Assembly: GCA_033002965.1 (NCBI GenBank)
Contig: JAURVB010013239.1
Location: 48,770 to 112,769, forward strand
Direction of reading: 5' to 3'
DNA from: Piper betle
Lineage: Eukaryota > Streptophyta > Magnoliopsida > Piperales > Piperaceae
DNA: 64,000 bases
Shown here piece after piece: positions 44,661-56,296 of this stretch (positions are counted from its first letter, which is position 1; every line of letters begins with the position of its first letter). The translations under genes were made by a program, and so were the position numbers. Below the pieces are notes generated by a model. That model saw nothing but the letters and a program-made list of their open reading frames with translations, had not been told where the DNA came from and made no database searches.

Positions 44661-47600
44661 TGTAAAACCAGAGTTTCAACTTAGGGTTTTACACACTTGT
44701 AGTTAGCTAATTCGAACTAGTCTCGAGTCAATTCGAGTGAGCTCGAGCTAGAAAAATCAAAGAATATGAGTACGAGGCCTAGATGGCTGTATGAGCATGT
44801 TATGGAGGTTGAATATACCTGACAAGCATATGATAGTTTCAATTATCAATGTATACATGAGGTATACACTTGATTGTCATGAGTTGGCTAGGATTTTAGT
44901 CCTAGATCTAAGCTGTTGCAGTGTTAGTATCCGTTTGGGATTTTTAGGGTATCTCATTGCATGCATCATAGGGATTTCGGACAATCGGATTGTGCTCATG
45001 GGCCCAGCTCGATTGCGTTTCAAGGCCCATTTAACCTTCTTACCTCAATTTTTGCATACAGAGTCACTTTTAGGACTCGAGTTAGCTTTGACTTTTGATG
45101 GTCTCGATCTGAGCTTTCCGTCTATATGTGTATTGCATATACCCATAGTTGGGTCCTACTAGGACACAAGTTGTCGGACGTCCGGATCGTGCCTCGTGGC
45201 AAGATCTGGTTCGCGAACTCAACCCTAACTTCACATATAGATTTTCAGAGGTTTTCTCCCACATTTTTAGAGTTTTACACCCATAGTGCCGCCGCCACTT
45301 TGACTCACCTCCAGCAAATCTCCGCCTTTCCCCCGGCCACCGGATTGGTACGACAGTGACCACCTCATGGCTGGCTATCATTTCGTACCCACAATCACCA
45401 CTAGCACTGCCTCAGTCACTGCCGGCACCCGTTCGCCATTTTCTAGGCCCGACAAGTGTACTCCAGCGAAGTCGACCACCCCAACAGCTTCCCATCGCCG
45501 ACATCTATAGTTTAGGACCAACACCTTCCATCACCGCAGCTGCAATCGCCGTCTGCGACATTGGCTCACCTGGTGGTGATCTATCCCCTTTCTTGCCATT
45601 TTCCAGCTAGCCCATGGCCGAACTCCTCCGACGTCACCACCATTACGTTCCTTCTCCTCGCCTCCTTCGATCGCGACCGACAACTGCCTTTGTCGCGCCG
45701 CCATTGGCATTTTCTGGCAACCGGAACTGGCGGCCCTCCACTAGACTTGTTTGCCTATTTCGCCGTTCACTTGCCTGTGACCACGTCCACCTGCCCGCAT
45801 TCGCGTTTGATTATTTGAGTACTGTCCGCATGTCGTGAGATGCAAGCAATGTTCATGACCCGGTCAACATGCACGGGTTGACTCGGTTCAACATTTCAGC
45901 CTGATTTTAGTCATTTTTTGAGCATTTTAATACTTCGAAAACCCCTAGATTAGTTTTTATGCATATTCAAATTATTCATCATAATTTGATATTAACAATG
46001 TTTTTATTTATTTATTTATTTCTCTATTATTTATTTATTATTATTATTATTATATTATTATTATTATTTATTATTTATTATTATTATTTATTTATTATTA
46101 TTTATTTGTTCATCATATATAATGTATGCTTCCACTATTATTTATTTATTTATTTATTTATTTATTATTATTATTATTATTATATTTATTTATTAATATT
46201 AGTCTTTTATTTTTTACTCAATTGTATATATTTATTTGTTTATTTGCTTGTTCGTTGCGTGAATGTTATTATTTAATTGTATTTAAGTACGATTCTGTAA
46301 TGATGACTGTCATATTATTATTATTCATGATTAATTAAAATTAAATTTTATTTATTTTTAGAATGATTATGTATTTACTTATTTAATTGTTTATATGATT
46401 ACTAACACGAGTATATATATTATTTACTCGTGTTTAGCCATTTATGTTTATAGTATATGATATGATTATTTTATGATTAGAGTATTGATTGTTTTTATAT
46501 ATTTATTATCTATCTATTTATTCATGATTGTACGTATATATTTATTTATTATTTATTTTTAGTTATTCTCTTTATTATGTCTCGATTTACATGGTGTGTT
46601 TAGCGGTATGTTTATTTAGTATAGTCTTTTTATTAGGATGTATTGATAATATGAGCACACACCACAAGCATGCATCATATATAGATGCTAGTATTTTACT
46701 TAATAGTGGGTTCTGATGTAGGTTTCGGAGTCCGAGCTCACTCTGGACGTGCAGATACGCTTAGAGCTTGGACCACAAGTCTGTAAGGCTCTCTCTCTGC
46801 TTGACTCATTATGTGTAGAGTTTGATCGCATTTTATGCATAGGACGGCATCGATAGAGTTTTATCCGATCCCTCCAATGTCAGTCCATTTAGCCATGTTT
46901 TCTGCGTAGGTTTAATAAAACTACAAGGATGAGATCCTTTGTTAACTTTCGAACTTAAGCTCAAGAAATTTATGTTACAAGCCTCTTCTTTAAGCTTATT
47001 ATATAAGTAATTTTTACGGATTTCATGAATAAGAGATTGAGTGGTATGGAGACATTTATGAATCGCAATAGTACTTGTTCAAACCCTGAGGTAGTACAGT
47101 GTATGAGGGTAATGCGTAAAGGAGTACATTTTTGAAATTTGTGGTGCTACCTTAACTGTTCCTTTTGCCACTTGAGTACGGCGACGGGTGATATAGAAGA
47201 TGTGAAGGCGTAAGCATTGTCTGTATGTATGAATATGATTATGAGCCGCGCATGCGAGCTAGCACTTGCTTAAATATGTTTGCTTACCACCTAGTGTGAG
47301 GCAATGTTGAAGTTTCATAAGTTTTCGTAGGGTAATGGAATACCCATTTGCCAGTTTGTTTTAATTATTTTTCAAACTAGTAACATTTGTTATTGACATT
47401 TTTCATATAATATATGTAGGTCTTGTAATCTTGAGTCAACTTTGGTAGGAGGATAGATAAACGCTACACACACTTGAGCTAAGCGCAATTTTTTACTTTC
47501 TTACTTTTATTTATGTTCGATGTGTTTTGACGTGTATTTAATTGTGTCTTCCATTCTCATGACACAAAGAAGGTTTTCGATCTATTTTATCGATCGAGTT

Positions 47601-47687
47601 GTACCGACCAACAACTTTAAACATGACTCACCTCAATCGCAACATTTCTGATTCGGTTCTTAAGTGAACCGAAATTTAGGTGTTACA
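44661..47687 (+). mobile_element. 5' LTR of family-B element
   Basis: 3.0 kb, TGTAAAACCA to AGGTGTTACA. It has a GC-rich block at about 45290-45840, a TTTA/TTAT-rich tract at 45970-46560, the conserved AGGATGAGATCCT hairpin near 46930, and a terminal hairpin CGGTTC-TTAAGT-GAACCG at 47654-47671. All ORFs reflect composition. Confidence 0.85.
45970..46560 (+). repeat. AT-rich low-complexity tract in family-B LTR
   Basis: TTTATTTATT and TTATTATTA runs. ORFs rich in Tyr, Leu, Ile and Phe here are artefacts. Confidence 0.85.
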
Positions 47688-48885
47688 ATTAGTATTAGAG
47701 CCAGGTCTTGGTCTATTGAGATGGAAGACTTTGATTTGTGCCAAGTGTGTGGAGTTGTCCTTAGCCAAGTCGATAGGTACTTTTTTTGGTGTTTTTTTCT
47801 CATGATTTCAGATGGTGCGGTCAGTAAGACCTGAGCAGTGCAAGCTTAGGTGTTTGCGATTATAGAGGACTTATGACACAGATATGAGATCATGGTTTAG
47901 TAGACACCAGCGAGGATCTCACTGAATGTCGTGATAAGTTGAGAGACACGCCTTTCCTTTTATCGTGCAAGAAATTTGGATTATGTAAGAGTATCCACAT
48001 GCTCAGTTGGCTAAGGTTGAGTTGGATGGTGACCGGGAATACATAGAATTTTGGTGACCACACTGGAGCACTTGCCTGTCTTTCACATGCCACCACATTA
48101 GTCCTTCCTTGAGACATGGTGTATATTGTGAGACAGAGTTATAAAAGATAACACAAGGGGGGAGCTTGGAGTATGGAGATGCTCACGTAGTTACGTGACA
48201 CATAAGTAGAGACCCTTGAGTGGCTTAAATAGATCCATTAGGCATAGTTTGAGGTCTACCTTGGAGAACTTAGACCTTAAGACAAATCCCTGTGGATGAA
48301 GGATGTGACTATATCAGTAGATCCACTTAAACCCTTGGAACACTTGGAGCACATATGAGAGTTTGGGCAGATGACTTGGATAGACCACTTCCAGGAGATA
48401 CCAGTGGATGAGGATAAGTAATAAGGTGGATCTACAGCCCATGGACACTTCATCGCCTCCCCCTCTTCCACTAGTGTACGCTTGTCCAAATGGTATTGTT
48501 GTTTATTCTTCATGAGATATAAGCATGAACACATTGATAATGAGCGAGATTACCTTTGACCGCAAATTTAGATAGTTGACCGGATATCACTCGATCTGTT
48601 AGGGCCAGATCAGTGATAGATTTTAAGAACTCTAGTCATTGTTTATAGGAGCAATCACCCCATATTTTAGGAGATACATGTACGCTCAGCATTGGATCAC
48701 CATTGTATGTGTACGTGTCACCACTATGATCCAGACACCCTCTAGATTAAGCACACATGGTTGGATAGCCTAAGTCGAGTTGTAATAATTACCTTTGATG
48801 AGACAAACACATGGAGGAAGACATGCCAGAGATAATAATGGGTTCACGATGTACATGATCAAGGTTAGACTTCAGCATCTGGATA

Positions 48886-49100
48886 GTACAATCGCCATTC
48901 GAGTAGCACAACCGCCGTCCGAGTAGCACAACCGCCATCCAAGTTACACAACCACCGTCTGAGTTGCACAACCACCATCTGAGCAGCACGACCGTTATCT
49001 ATGATGCACTACCACTGACCAAATGCACACTGCTACCGTCTATAATACACAACCACCCTATGTATATTGTACTATCACCGACTGAGTGAGTAGTTGTAGT
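48886..49100 (+). repeat. Minisatellite, about 20-bp unit
   Basis: About ten degenerate units of the form CGTCCGAGTAGCACAACCGC. Counterpart of 9641-9953. Confidence 0.8.
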
Positions 49101-51116
49101 GGAAGTAAGGGCCAACTAATTACCTCACCCTACAGAAGGACAACTACTTGAGGATTTTCTTAGCATTGCACAGAGACCGCATGTCACAGCATTGAGAGCA
49201 CAATTAGGTTAGAGATTGAGGATAAGATATAGCTATTGTAACATTAAGCAGGCAAAGGAAAGTTAGGCACACTAGAATTATTTAGATGTGATGGCACATG
49301 ATTGACTTCACCAGTCATCTTGCATATCATTGCCTTGACCTGACATTCTTGGGTTGGATGTGTATTGAAAGATAGTATTAGTGACAGTCTTATAGGTATC
49401 ATCAGGCAGCATTAATGATAGTCATCAAATGGATGTGCATAGATAGAGTTAGAGAATATGATAGTATGATATCCAAATGGGATAACTACAGTGGTCAGAT
49501 TGTTTACTAAGAGTAATAGCATACATGTGACCCACAATAGGGTGCCATAGATCATATGGTTAGCAAATGATCAGAAACACGCTTTGACTCATTTAGAGTT
49601 TGGCCTAGCCAAAGAGAGATATTTGACTCATATTAGAATTTTGGCATAGTTGATGGGTTAGTGAGGGAGCGTCCATTAGGGAGACAGTGTTTTCCTTGTG
49701 CTTTGCCAGCATGATTAGGTCCTTAACTTGAGACATAGGATTAGCCTTTACCCCAAGTATAGGAGGTACCTTCGTTGTACTGTATAGGACTTACAGTGTA
49801 AGTAGCCGATGACGGACCAGTTTGGAGGAGACAACTGCACCCAAGCTTGGGAGTGACATAGACAGAGATTCAGTCAGATTAGATCATGTTGACCAAATAG
49901 AGGGACATCAGTGTATGCTCATCTTGACTTTAGCTTTGCTTGAGAGTCTACCATAGTGGTAGTACTCATGTGAGTAAAGATTAGTGCCACAAATTGGTAT
50001 GGTACGGCCAGTTGTACACCACTGAAGAGTGGATGAGACACGTGTCAAACCTCATCATGAGTCCCCGCAGACTCGAGGAAAGATAGTGGTTCTTTGGATG
50101 TTTGAACCCCATTTGTTTAGAAGTGTGTGACTAGTATGGTATTGAGAAACACATGCCTATTGTTAGTTGATTAAACTAAAGCCACTTAGGAGCTGTCTCT
50201 TAGACTCGTTATTTATTGGTTGTTCCATAGGCTGGCCACCTAGGCAGAGACTAATCATGATGATCTTAGAGACACATCCATGGACCTACCCATATTTTTG
50301 AGCCATCTAGTATCTTATACAAAGTTTTTATTACCATGATGACTTGCACGATTACCTTTACACCACTACAAATAGAGTGATGTAGATACCTAGCAAGATT
50401 TTCTGATATCAGTATACTCTTTCAGCAGACCTGATATTAGACCACGTGTGGGTGAGACACTTCATAGTTAGAGTCGTAGAGCAGTGTGACCAGTTTTTCA
50501 CAAGAGATTCATTCACTTGTCATGTGACCAGAGACATTAGTCAAAGCCGAGCCTATACCTGATTATGTTCACACTCACCTTTCTAGATATATCAGTCATA
50601 CTATCTATTTTCCAGATGGTTGAGATGAGTAGACATTGACCAGCGCACCTACCACAAATCAGATGCAGACTCCACAGTTCCATACAAAGTATGTTTTCAT
50701 ACTCCTTGAGACATGCTGTATATATACAGGTGTTCTCGCCATCATTCCATCACAGAGAGCCCCTTCAGCAGTAGTTAGTGGTTGTGTAGATAGTTAGGAG
50801 AGCTATAACAAGCAGTAGAGTAATAGTAGCTATCCTTGTTCCATTATGGAGCAAAGTGAGATATTTGATTTAGGACTGAGTTAGCTAAGACCTGGTGAGC
50901 CATACACTGAGTGCGATATTTGATTTAGCTCCTTTTTTGGGACATCTAAGTGTTTGACATAAACTAGCGACGTGGAACCATACAGCTCATTCGCATTTAC
51001 TTTTATTTGGTACTAGAGTCCACCATATGCTAGCAGGACTCGCAGGACACCCGAGTATAGCCGTAGGACCTAGAGTAAAGTGCCCTGAGGGTACACATAG
51101 TTGACCTGTCACATTA

Positions 51117-51121
51117 ATGAG
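51117..51121. repeat. TSD (ATGAG), left copy
   Basis: Partner is 59861-59865; 41790-41805 shows the uninterrupted GATGAGGATCAGG. Confidence 0.9.
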
Positions 51122-53273
51122 TGTAAAGACAATGGAAAAAAAGTGGAAAAAATTTTAATATATTTGACTCGGTCCAGAAAGGACCGAACATGCTATATTC
51201 TTTACCCGATTAATTCTACCAAGTTAATTATTATATTTTATTATTTACTCGGTTACCCGGTTAAGTGAAATACGAGTGTTTTCACATACCCTAGCCGTCA
51301 TTTTCATTTTTATAAATTTTGAAAGAGGACGTCATTTTTCACATACGGGTGTAGGGGCGTCTTCCTCACCTTAGCCGCTCAGTTCTCCTCTTCCTTACTT
51401 GGGTATCCTTCCTATCTCCCTCTTGTTCATTTTCTTGCATTCATATGTCTTTTTAACTGATAACAAGCTTGATAAACATGAGAATTAAAGTCTAAAATCA
51501 ACAATAACAACTAAAACTAAACTGGAAAATGGAATTTTGCCATGGCCGACCGGTTTGAAGTTGGGCAATGATAGGCGACTGTAAACAAAGATTTCAAGGC
51601 AGCCCTCACACCCCCGACGACCTCTCTGGCTGTTGGGTCGAAGGGTGGAGTCGCCTTGTCCCTGGGTTTCGATGGGTGGCGGAATTTCAGTGATTATGGG
51701 CGGAGTTGTAGTGTGCGACGCTGTGGGAGATTCTAGACGTCCAAGCTAGTTTGCTTGCCAAAGACTCACGTCGTGCATGCTCACAGTGTTTGGCCTTGAC
51801 GTTGGGTTGTCGTGCAGGGAGAAGGGAAGTGTCACGATGGTGCTGCTGGCTAGGAGTCGCTAGCCTTGGTGCAGAACGGAGTTTGACGTGGATAGTTGCT
51901 ATAAAGCACAAGCTTTATGCTTCCAATTCGATTGGTAGGGAAGGGAGTAAAGGACGTGGTCTAGTTTTGGGTTGAAGAGGAAGATATCAAGCCTGGTTTG
52001 GTGCTGGACGTCGCCTTGGATAGCTGCTATAAAACATGGACATTAGGCTTCATCTTTGCCTGTTTTTATGTTGTTGTTGATGTCTTGTTGGGATGTTTAT
52101 ATAGTTGTTCAATTGGGTTGCTAGGGAATTGAAGAAGGACATGACTAGTGGTGGTGCCAAGGTCTGGTCAGGTGCAAAGAAGAAGGTAGGAGAAGAGAAG
52201 ATGGCCTTGGGGAAGAAGAAAAAGAAGAAGAAGATGGCAGTTTTGTAAATATGGGTTGACTCGATACCAACTCCAGTTAAAAATAAAACTAACTTGAAAT
52301 AAATCATTAAAAATAATTATTCTAATGGGTTATGGGTTAAAGATAATAAACTAATTAATTATTTGACGAAATCGACATGGACATAAGTAATACATAAGTA
52401 ATAAAAATACGGTAATGATAAACCGTAGATAATTAATGGCACATAACAAGCGATTAAATTAAATCGGACAGTGATAACTAATTAATAAAATAAATATTTT
52501 ACCTTTACCATATTAAATTTAATATTAGGTAAATAAAGTTATTATTTTAATAACGAGTCAGTGATATAGAAAATGGGTTATTAAACTATAGTCGGGTAGC
52601 AATCACTAGCGTCGAACCTAAATAGCATAATGAAAATAAATAAAGTTCGAAATTTTATTGAGTCGAATAATTTAAAATAATTGTATTAATAATTTTTTAA
52701 AATTAGAATAATATAAATTATTTTAAATAATTTAATCGTACAACTTATTTAACTAAATTGCTATTAATAATGATAGCGATTAAAGATTTAAAACCGAAAC
52801 TAAATTATCAAGATTGTAGTTAAGTAATTATCGTCTTAAAGGAAAAAATACTAATAATGGTAATTAGATATTTGTTTATAAATTAATAATTATTTTATTA
52901 TTTGTTAAGTGTTAATTATGATCTAGATAATTAATGTAAAGTAGGATTTAAATGATTATATCACATGAATAGTTTAATATTTAATATTGTTGAAATTTAA
53001 TAGTGATATATATATTAGTCATTTAGTTCTATGCATTTCTACTTGAATAAAATTAGATTTATGTATAATTATATGTCCTCGTTCAGATTAGGATCATTGG
53101 TCACAACTACGAGTTCGAAATATCCAGTTCCATATAATTATTTAAAATGTTGTATTTTCCCTTGTGGACAACCTGGGCAGCCCGAGCCCAGATCGACCAC
53201 CATGCACCGAGTGCAACTTAGGTCAACGAATTGACTCAGTCTGACACGGACTACGCCGTTCATAATCCAATAA

Positions 53274-53468
53274 TGGACATGTCAGAATGGACCTGACTAC
53301 CATAATACAATAAATTGGACATGGCGGATTGGACTTGCCAACCACTTATGGACATGGTGGATTGGACTCACCAGCTGATAATGGACATGGTGGATTGGAC
53401 TCGCCAGCCGGTAATGGACATGATGGACTGACCCATCAGCCAATAAATTAGACATGGCAGATTGGACT
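53274..53468. repeat. Minisatellite, about 33-bp unit, left part
   Basis: Degenerate units of GGACATGGTGGATTGGACT followed by CACCAGCC. Continues at 59156-59400; the gag-only element inserted inside it. Confidence 0.82.
53464..53468. repeat. TSD (GGACT), left copy
   Basis: Partner is 59156-59160. GGACT also occurs in each minisatellite unit, so chance identity is more likely here than at other sites. Confidence 0.8.
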
Positions 53469-54045
53469 TGTAACACCCCGTTTCGGCTCACCCGTGAACC
53501 GACCCGGAAATGTCACCGGCTATTGAACCGTTCGCTAATCTACTGAGTTCGGTTAAGCCGACCCGGATCTGCCTTCGGCGTCTCAAGATGGAGATGCAAA
53601 CATGAAATGCATGAATGGGATGCGTGGGTTCTAACATAGTCCTACATGCATGCTATGATGTGCAAGCAAAACAAAACCATGCAATGGCAAGAAATTTTTA
53701 ATTAAAAATTTTATCCACAACAAGGGTATATAAATATTTTATCAAAATATGATGAAACATGATAATCTACCGTAGCATTCATCATTATCTCCTTTGTCCC
53801 AATTGAACCGAGCCTGAACTCCAAACTGACTACTCATTCACATTTATCCATTCATTTCATATCAAGCAATTTATCTAAACAAACACATCAAAATTATCAT
53901 TCACGTAGCAATAACACACCGTCATTATAGATTACACGCGGCAGGTACATGTGTGCGTGGTTCCATTACTGGACTCGACTCGAACCAACGGTTGAACCGA
54001 CTGGTTCGGTAACATAAAACCCTGACTCGAGTCACGGGTTTTACA
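53469..54045 (-). mobile_element. 3' LTR of minus gag-only element, internally deleted
   Basis: Keeps about 80 bp of LTR start and 500 bp of LTR end; about 2.3 kb between them is missing, joined near 53966. Both termini and the TSD are intact. Confidence 0.85.
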
Positions 54046-54080
54046 ACCTTCCCTCCTTATAAAAATTTCATCCTCAAAAT
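54046..54080 (-). other. PPT and pre-PPT box, minus gag-only element
   Basis: On the minus strand TTTTGAGGATGAAATTTTTA then TAAGGAGGGAAGGT, almost identical to 33776-33809. Confidence 0.88.
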
Positions 54081-54116
54081 TTTAGATTAAGGAGGTTTCA
54101 CTCTGGTAGCTATCTA

Positions 54117-56038
54117 CTAAATGTGAAATCCGAGGTGAGACGCGTGCGTACCTATCACGTTTGTCGTATCCTCCAGTGCTTTAGCAATCGTGGCTATGTC
54201 CATCCCTGCTGCCCAAGGTGGTACCGAAATGGACAGTCCTCGTGGTGGTGTTGTTTGGATTCCTCTCTGATCCAAGGCCTGCTGTTCTTGTCCTGTCATG
54301 CTAGCTACAAGCCCTCTCTACTGCTGTCTCAGTGGTTGTTGGTCTCTGCCTCTTTGGCCTTGACCTAGACCATGCTGGCCTCTCTGCTGTGGTTGTTGCT
54401 GGGGAGCTCAGAGTGCAAGTCTCTGTGGAGGTGCTGGGAGTGTCACCTGTTGGGTCTGGCCAGTTGGACAAGTTGCAACTCTATGCCCTGGTTGACCGCA
54501 ACTATAGCATATGTCTGTGCCTACACTACACTCTGCAGCTCTATGTCCTCGCTGACCGCATCTGTAGCATGCATATGTGCCTGCTCTGCACTCACCTCCA
54601 TGACGACGTCAACAATTCTGACAAAAGGGTGCTCTGTAGCCCTGAACTTGGGCATCCATAGCCCTCATGGCAAGTGGTGCATCTGACCGATGTCTCTGCT
54701 ATTCTCCCTGCTCTAACTGATACGGTCTCGAATGTTGCTGCCTCTGGTCAACATCCTGGGGAGGTCTAGCCGGTATAACTTGTTCTACCTCGCTTGCAGC
54801 TCTCACAACATCACCAAAAGTAGCAAACTTCTTATCCAAATAGGCCATCCTAATCTCGTGATGGAGGCCCTCGTAAAAATGCCCTATCCTTCTTTCTTCG
54901 GTGAACACCAAGTCTGGTGCAAATCTCTCTAGAGCTCTAAACCTAGTCTCGTATTGTACCACCGTCATGGGTCCCTGCCTCAACGTCTGGAATTCCCATT
55001 CCTTTCTCATCCTGACGTTTGGCGGGAAATACTTTTCATCGAATTCCGCCCTAAATTCCTCCCATGTGATGTCTTGGGGCTGACGATGGGCCAATACAGA
55101 ATTCTGAACCAAACTCCACCATATCCTGGCTTCGTCCTGAAATGCTCCTATGATGATGCGCACTCAGTGCTCCATGGGGCATGCCATCGTGTCAAACACA
55201 CCTATGGCTGACGATATCCACAAGAATGCCTCTTCCGCATCCAGCTTTCCAAAGAAAGGTCGTCCACCATTCTTCACGAACTTTTCGTACTGCCACAGTC
55301 CTAATTTCCTCGTATCCACTGATCTGTTTGATCCTGCTCCTTGCTCATATCGAGGAAATTGTGGTCCCGTACCTGCTGGTACACTGTCAAATCTTGTAGC
55401 TCCACTTCTGCCTGTAGTCTGCCTGCTACCTACTGCTGCGGTTCCACTGATGTCCGGTCTCATCCCTACTGAAGTGGGGCAAATAGGGGAACTGTCGTTG
55501 GAGTAGTCCTCTGTTGTAGCGGTGGAGGAGGAGGCGGCGGCAGCGGGTCCATGGAAACTACTGGCTCTCCCCGTGCCTCTTCACCTACTGCTGGTCTCTT
55601 CTCAGTTCTGGCCACAGAAAAAGCTATCTACCTGAGTTCTCTCCTGAATTCCTCTTAGCCTTGCTGCATTTGTCTCCTAAATTCTTCCTGACTTTGCAAC
55701 ATTTGTATCTGAGCCTCCGCCAACCTGGTGATCGCCGCGTCTCTCTCCTGTCGACTACTTCTGGTGCAGTAACTGTCACGAGCATTGTCTCAGTCCCGGC
55801 GACTATCTCGATCCCGACGACTATCTCGATCTCGATGACTATCTCGATCACGGCGACTGTCTCGATGATGGCTCTCACCACGTCGGCTAGCTGAAACTGG
55901 CACACTGACCTCTACTGGTGGCATGGCAGTCCTAGGTTGACTGGAGGCAGCGTCACTGTGAACAGGGCTAGGATTGTCCTATCTGGCTACTGGAGGCGAT
56001 GGGGTCCTGATCTGCTTCTGGCGGGTCTATGTCACCAT
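54117..56038 (-). pseudogene. gag of minus gag-only element, broken mainly by C-to-T stops
   Basis: From ATG at 56038-56036 to TAG at 54117. It shows the Arg/Asp-rich repeat near 55800-55880, a Gln-rich stretch, a Pro-rich linker, a Retrotrans_gag core (about 55270-54790; ARIWWS, ITWEEF, FPPNVR, FYEGL and FATFGDV motifs), CCHC knuckles (about 54630-54480) and a conserved tail. Two open segments (55463-55164 and 55163-54699) are in one frame, separated only by a TGA. Stops at 55164-55166, 55628-55630, 55655-55657, 55790-55792, 55979-55981 and 56027-56029 each face CGA, CAG or CAA in the plus copy. A shift near 55465 is also present. Non-functional. Confidence 0.9.
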
Positions 56039-56205
56039 CCTGCTAGTAGTTCCTGCTCTAGTCTACTCGCCTGTCACACTACCGATTTGTAAGGAAATCT
56101 ACAATCAAAAACATTAAAACAGAAAAATACCTATCGGAACAGCTTGGAGCAGCTTCGGCACACATGTAACCTGTAACACATCTACCATCCTAATCAACCA
56201 AGGGT

Positions 56206-56296
56206 TAGCCCTGATACCACTATTGGTATCAGAGAACATATGCCAAGAGTTGACTCTCAGAGAACATATGCCAAGAGTTGGCTCTGATACCACTGT
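56206..56296 (-). repeat. Duplicated PBS region
   Basis: On the plus strand CTGATACCACTATTGG, two copies of GAGAACATATGCCAAGAGTT, then GGCTCTGATACCA (56280-56292). The last is the PBS; the rest is a local duplication. Confidence 0.75.
56280..56292 (-). other. Primer-binding site of minus gag-only element
   Basis: TGGTATCAGAGCC on the minus strand, four bases from the LTR end at 56297. Confidence 0.9.

Larger units (their letters stand above)
47688..51121 (+). mobile_element. Family-B interior, first part
   Basis: Begins with a decayed PBS (TAGTATTAGAGCCA at about 47691). No long ORF. Stretches near 48030-48500 and 49920-50300 align with 8990-9310 and 10620-11000 of A', so the interior has been kept over long divergence without coding. 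Confidence 0.7.

Noticed and set aside
45959..46716. Membrane-protein-like ORFs rich in Tyr, Leu and Ile (also 39859-40481 and 61443-61707)
   Set aside because: Translations of TTTA/TTAT repeats in LTR AT tracts.
51687..51975. Overlapping ORFs near the family-C LTR
   Set aside because: Opposite-strand overlap, no homology recognised, inside a solo LTR bounded by TSDs.
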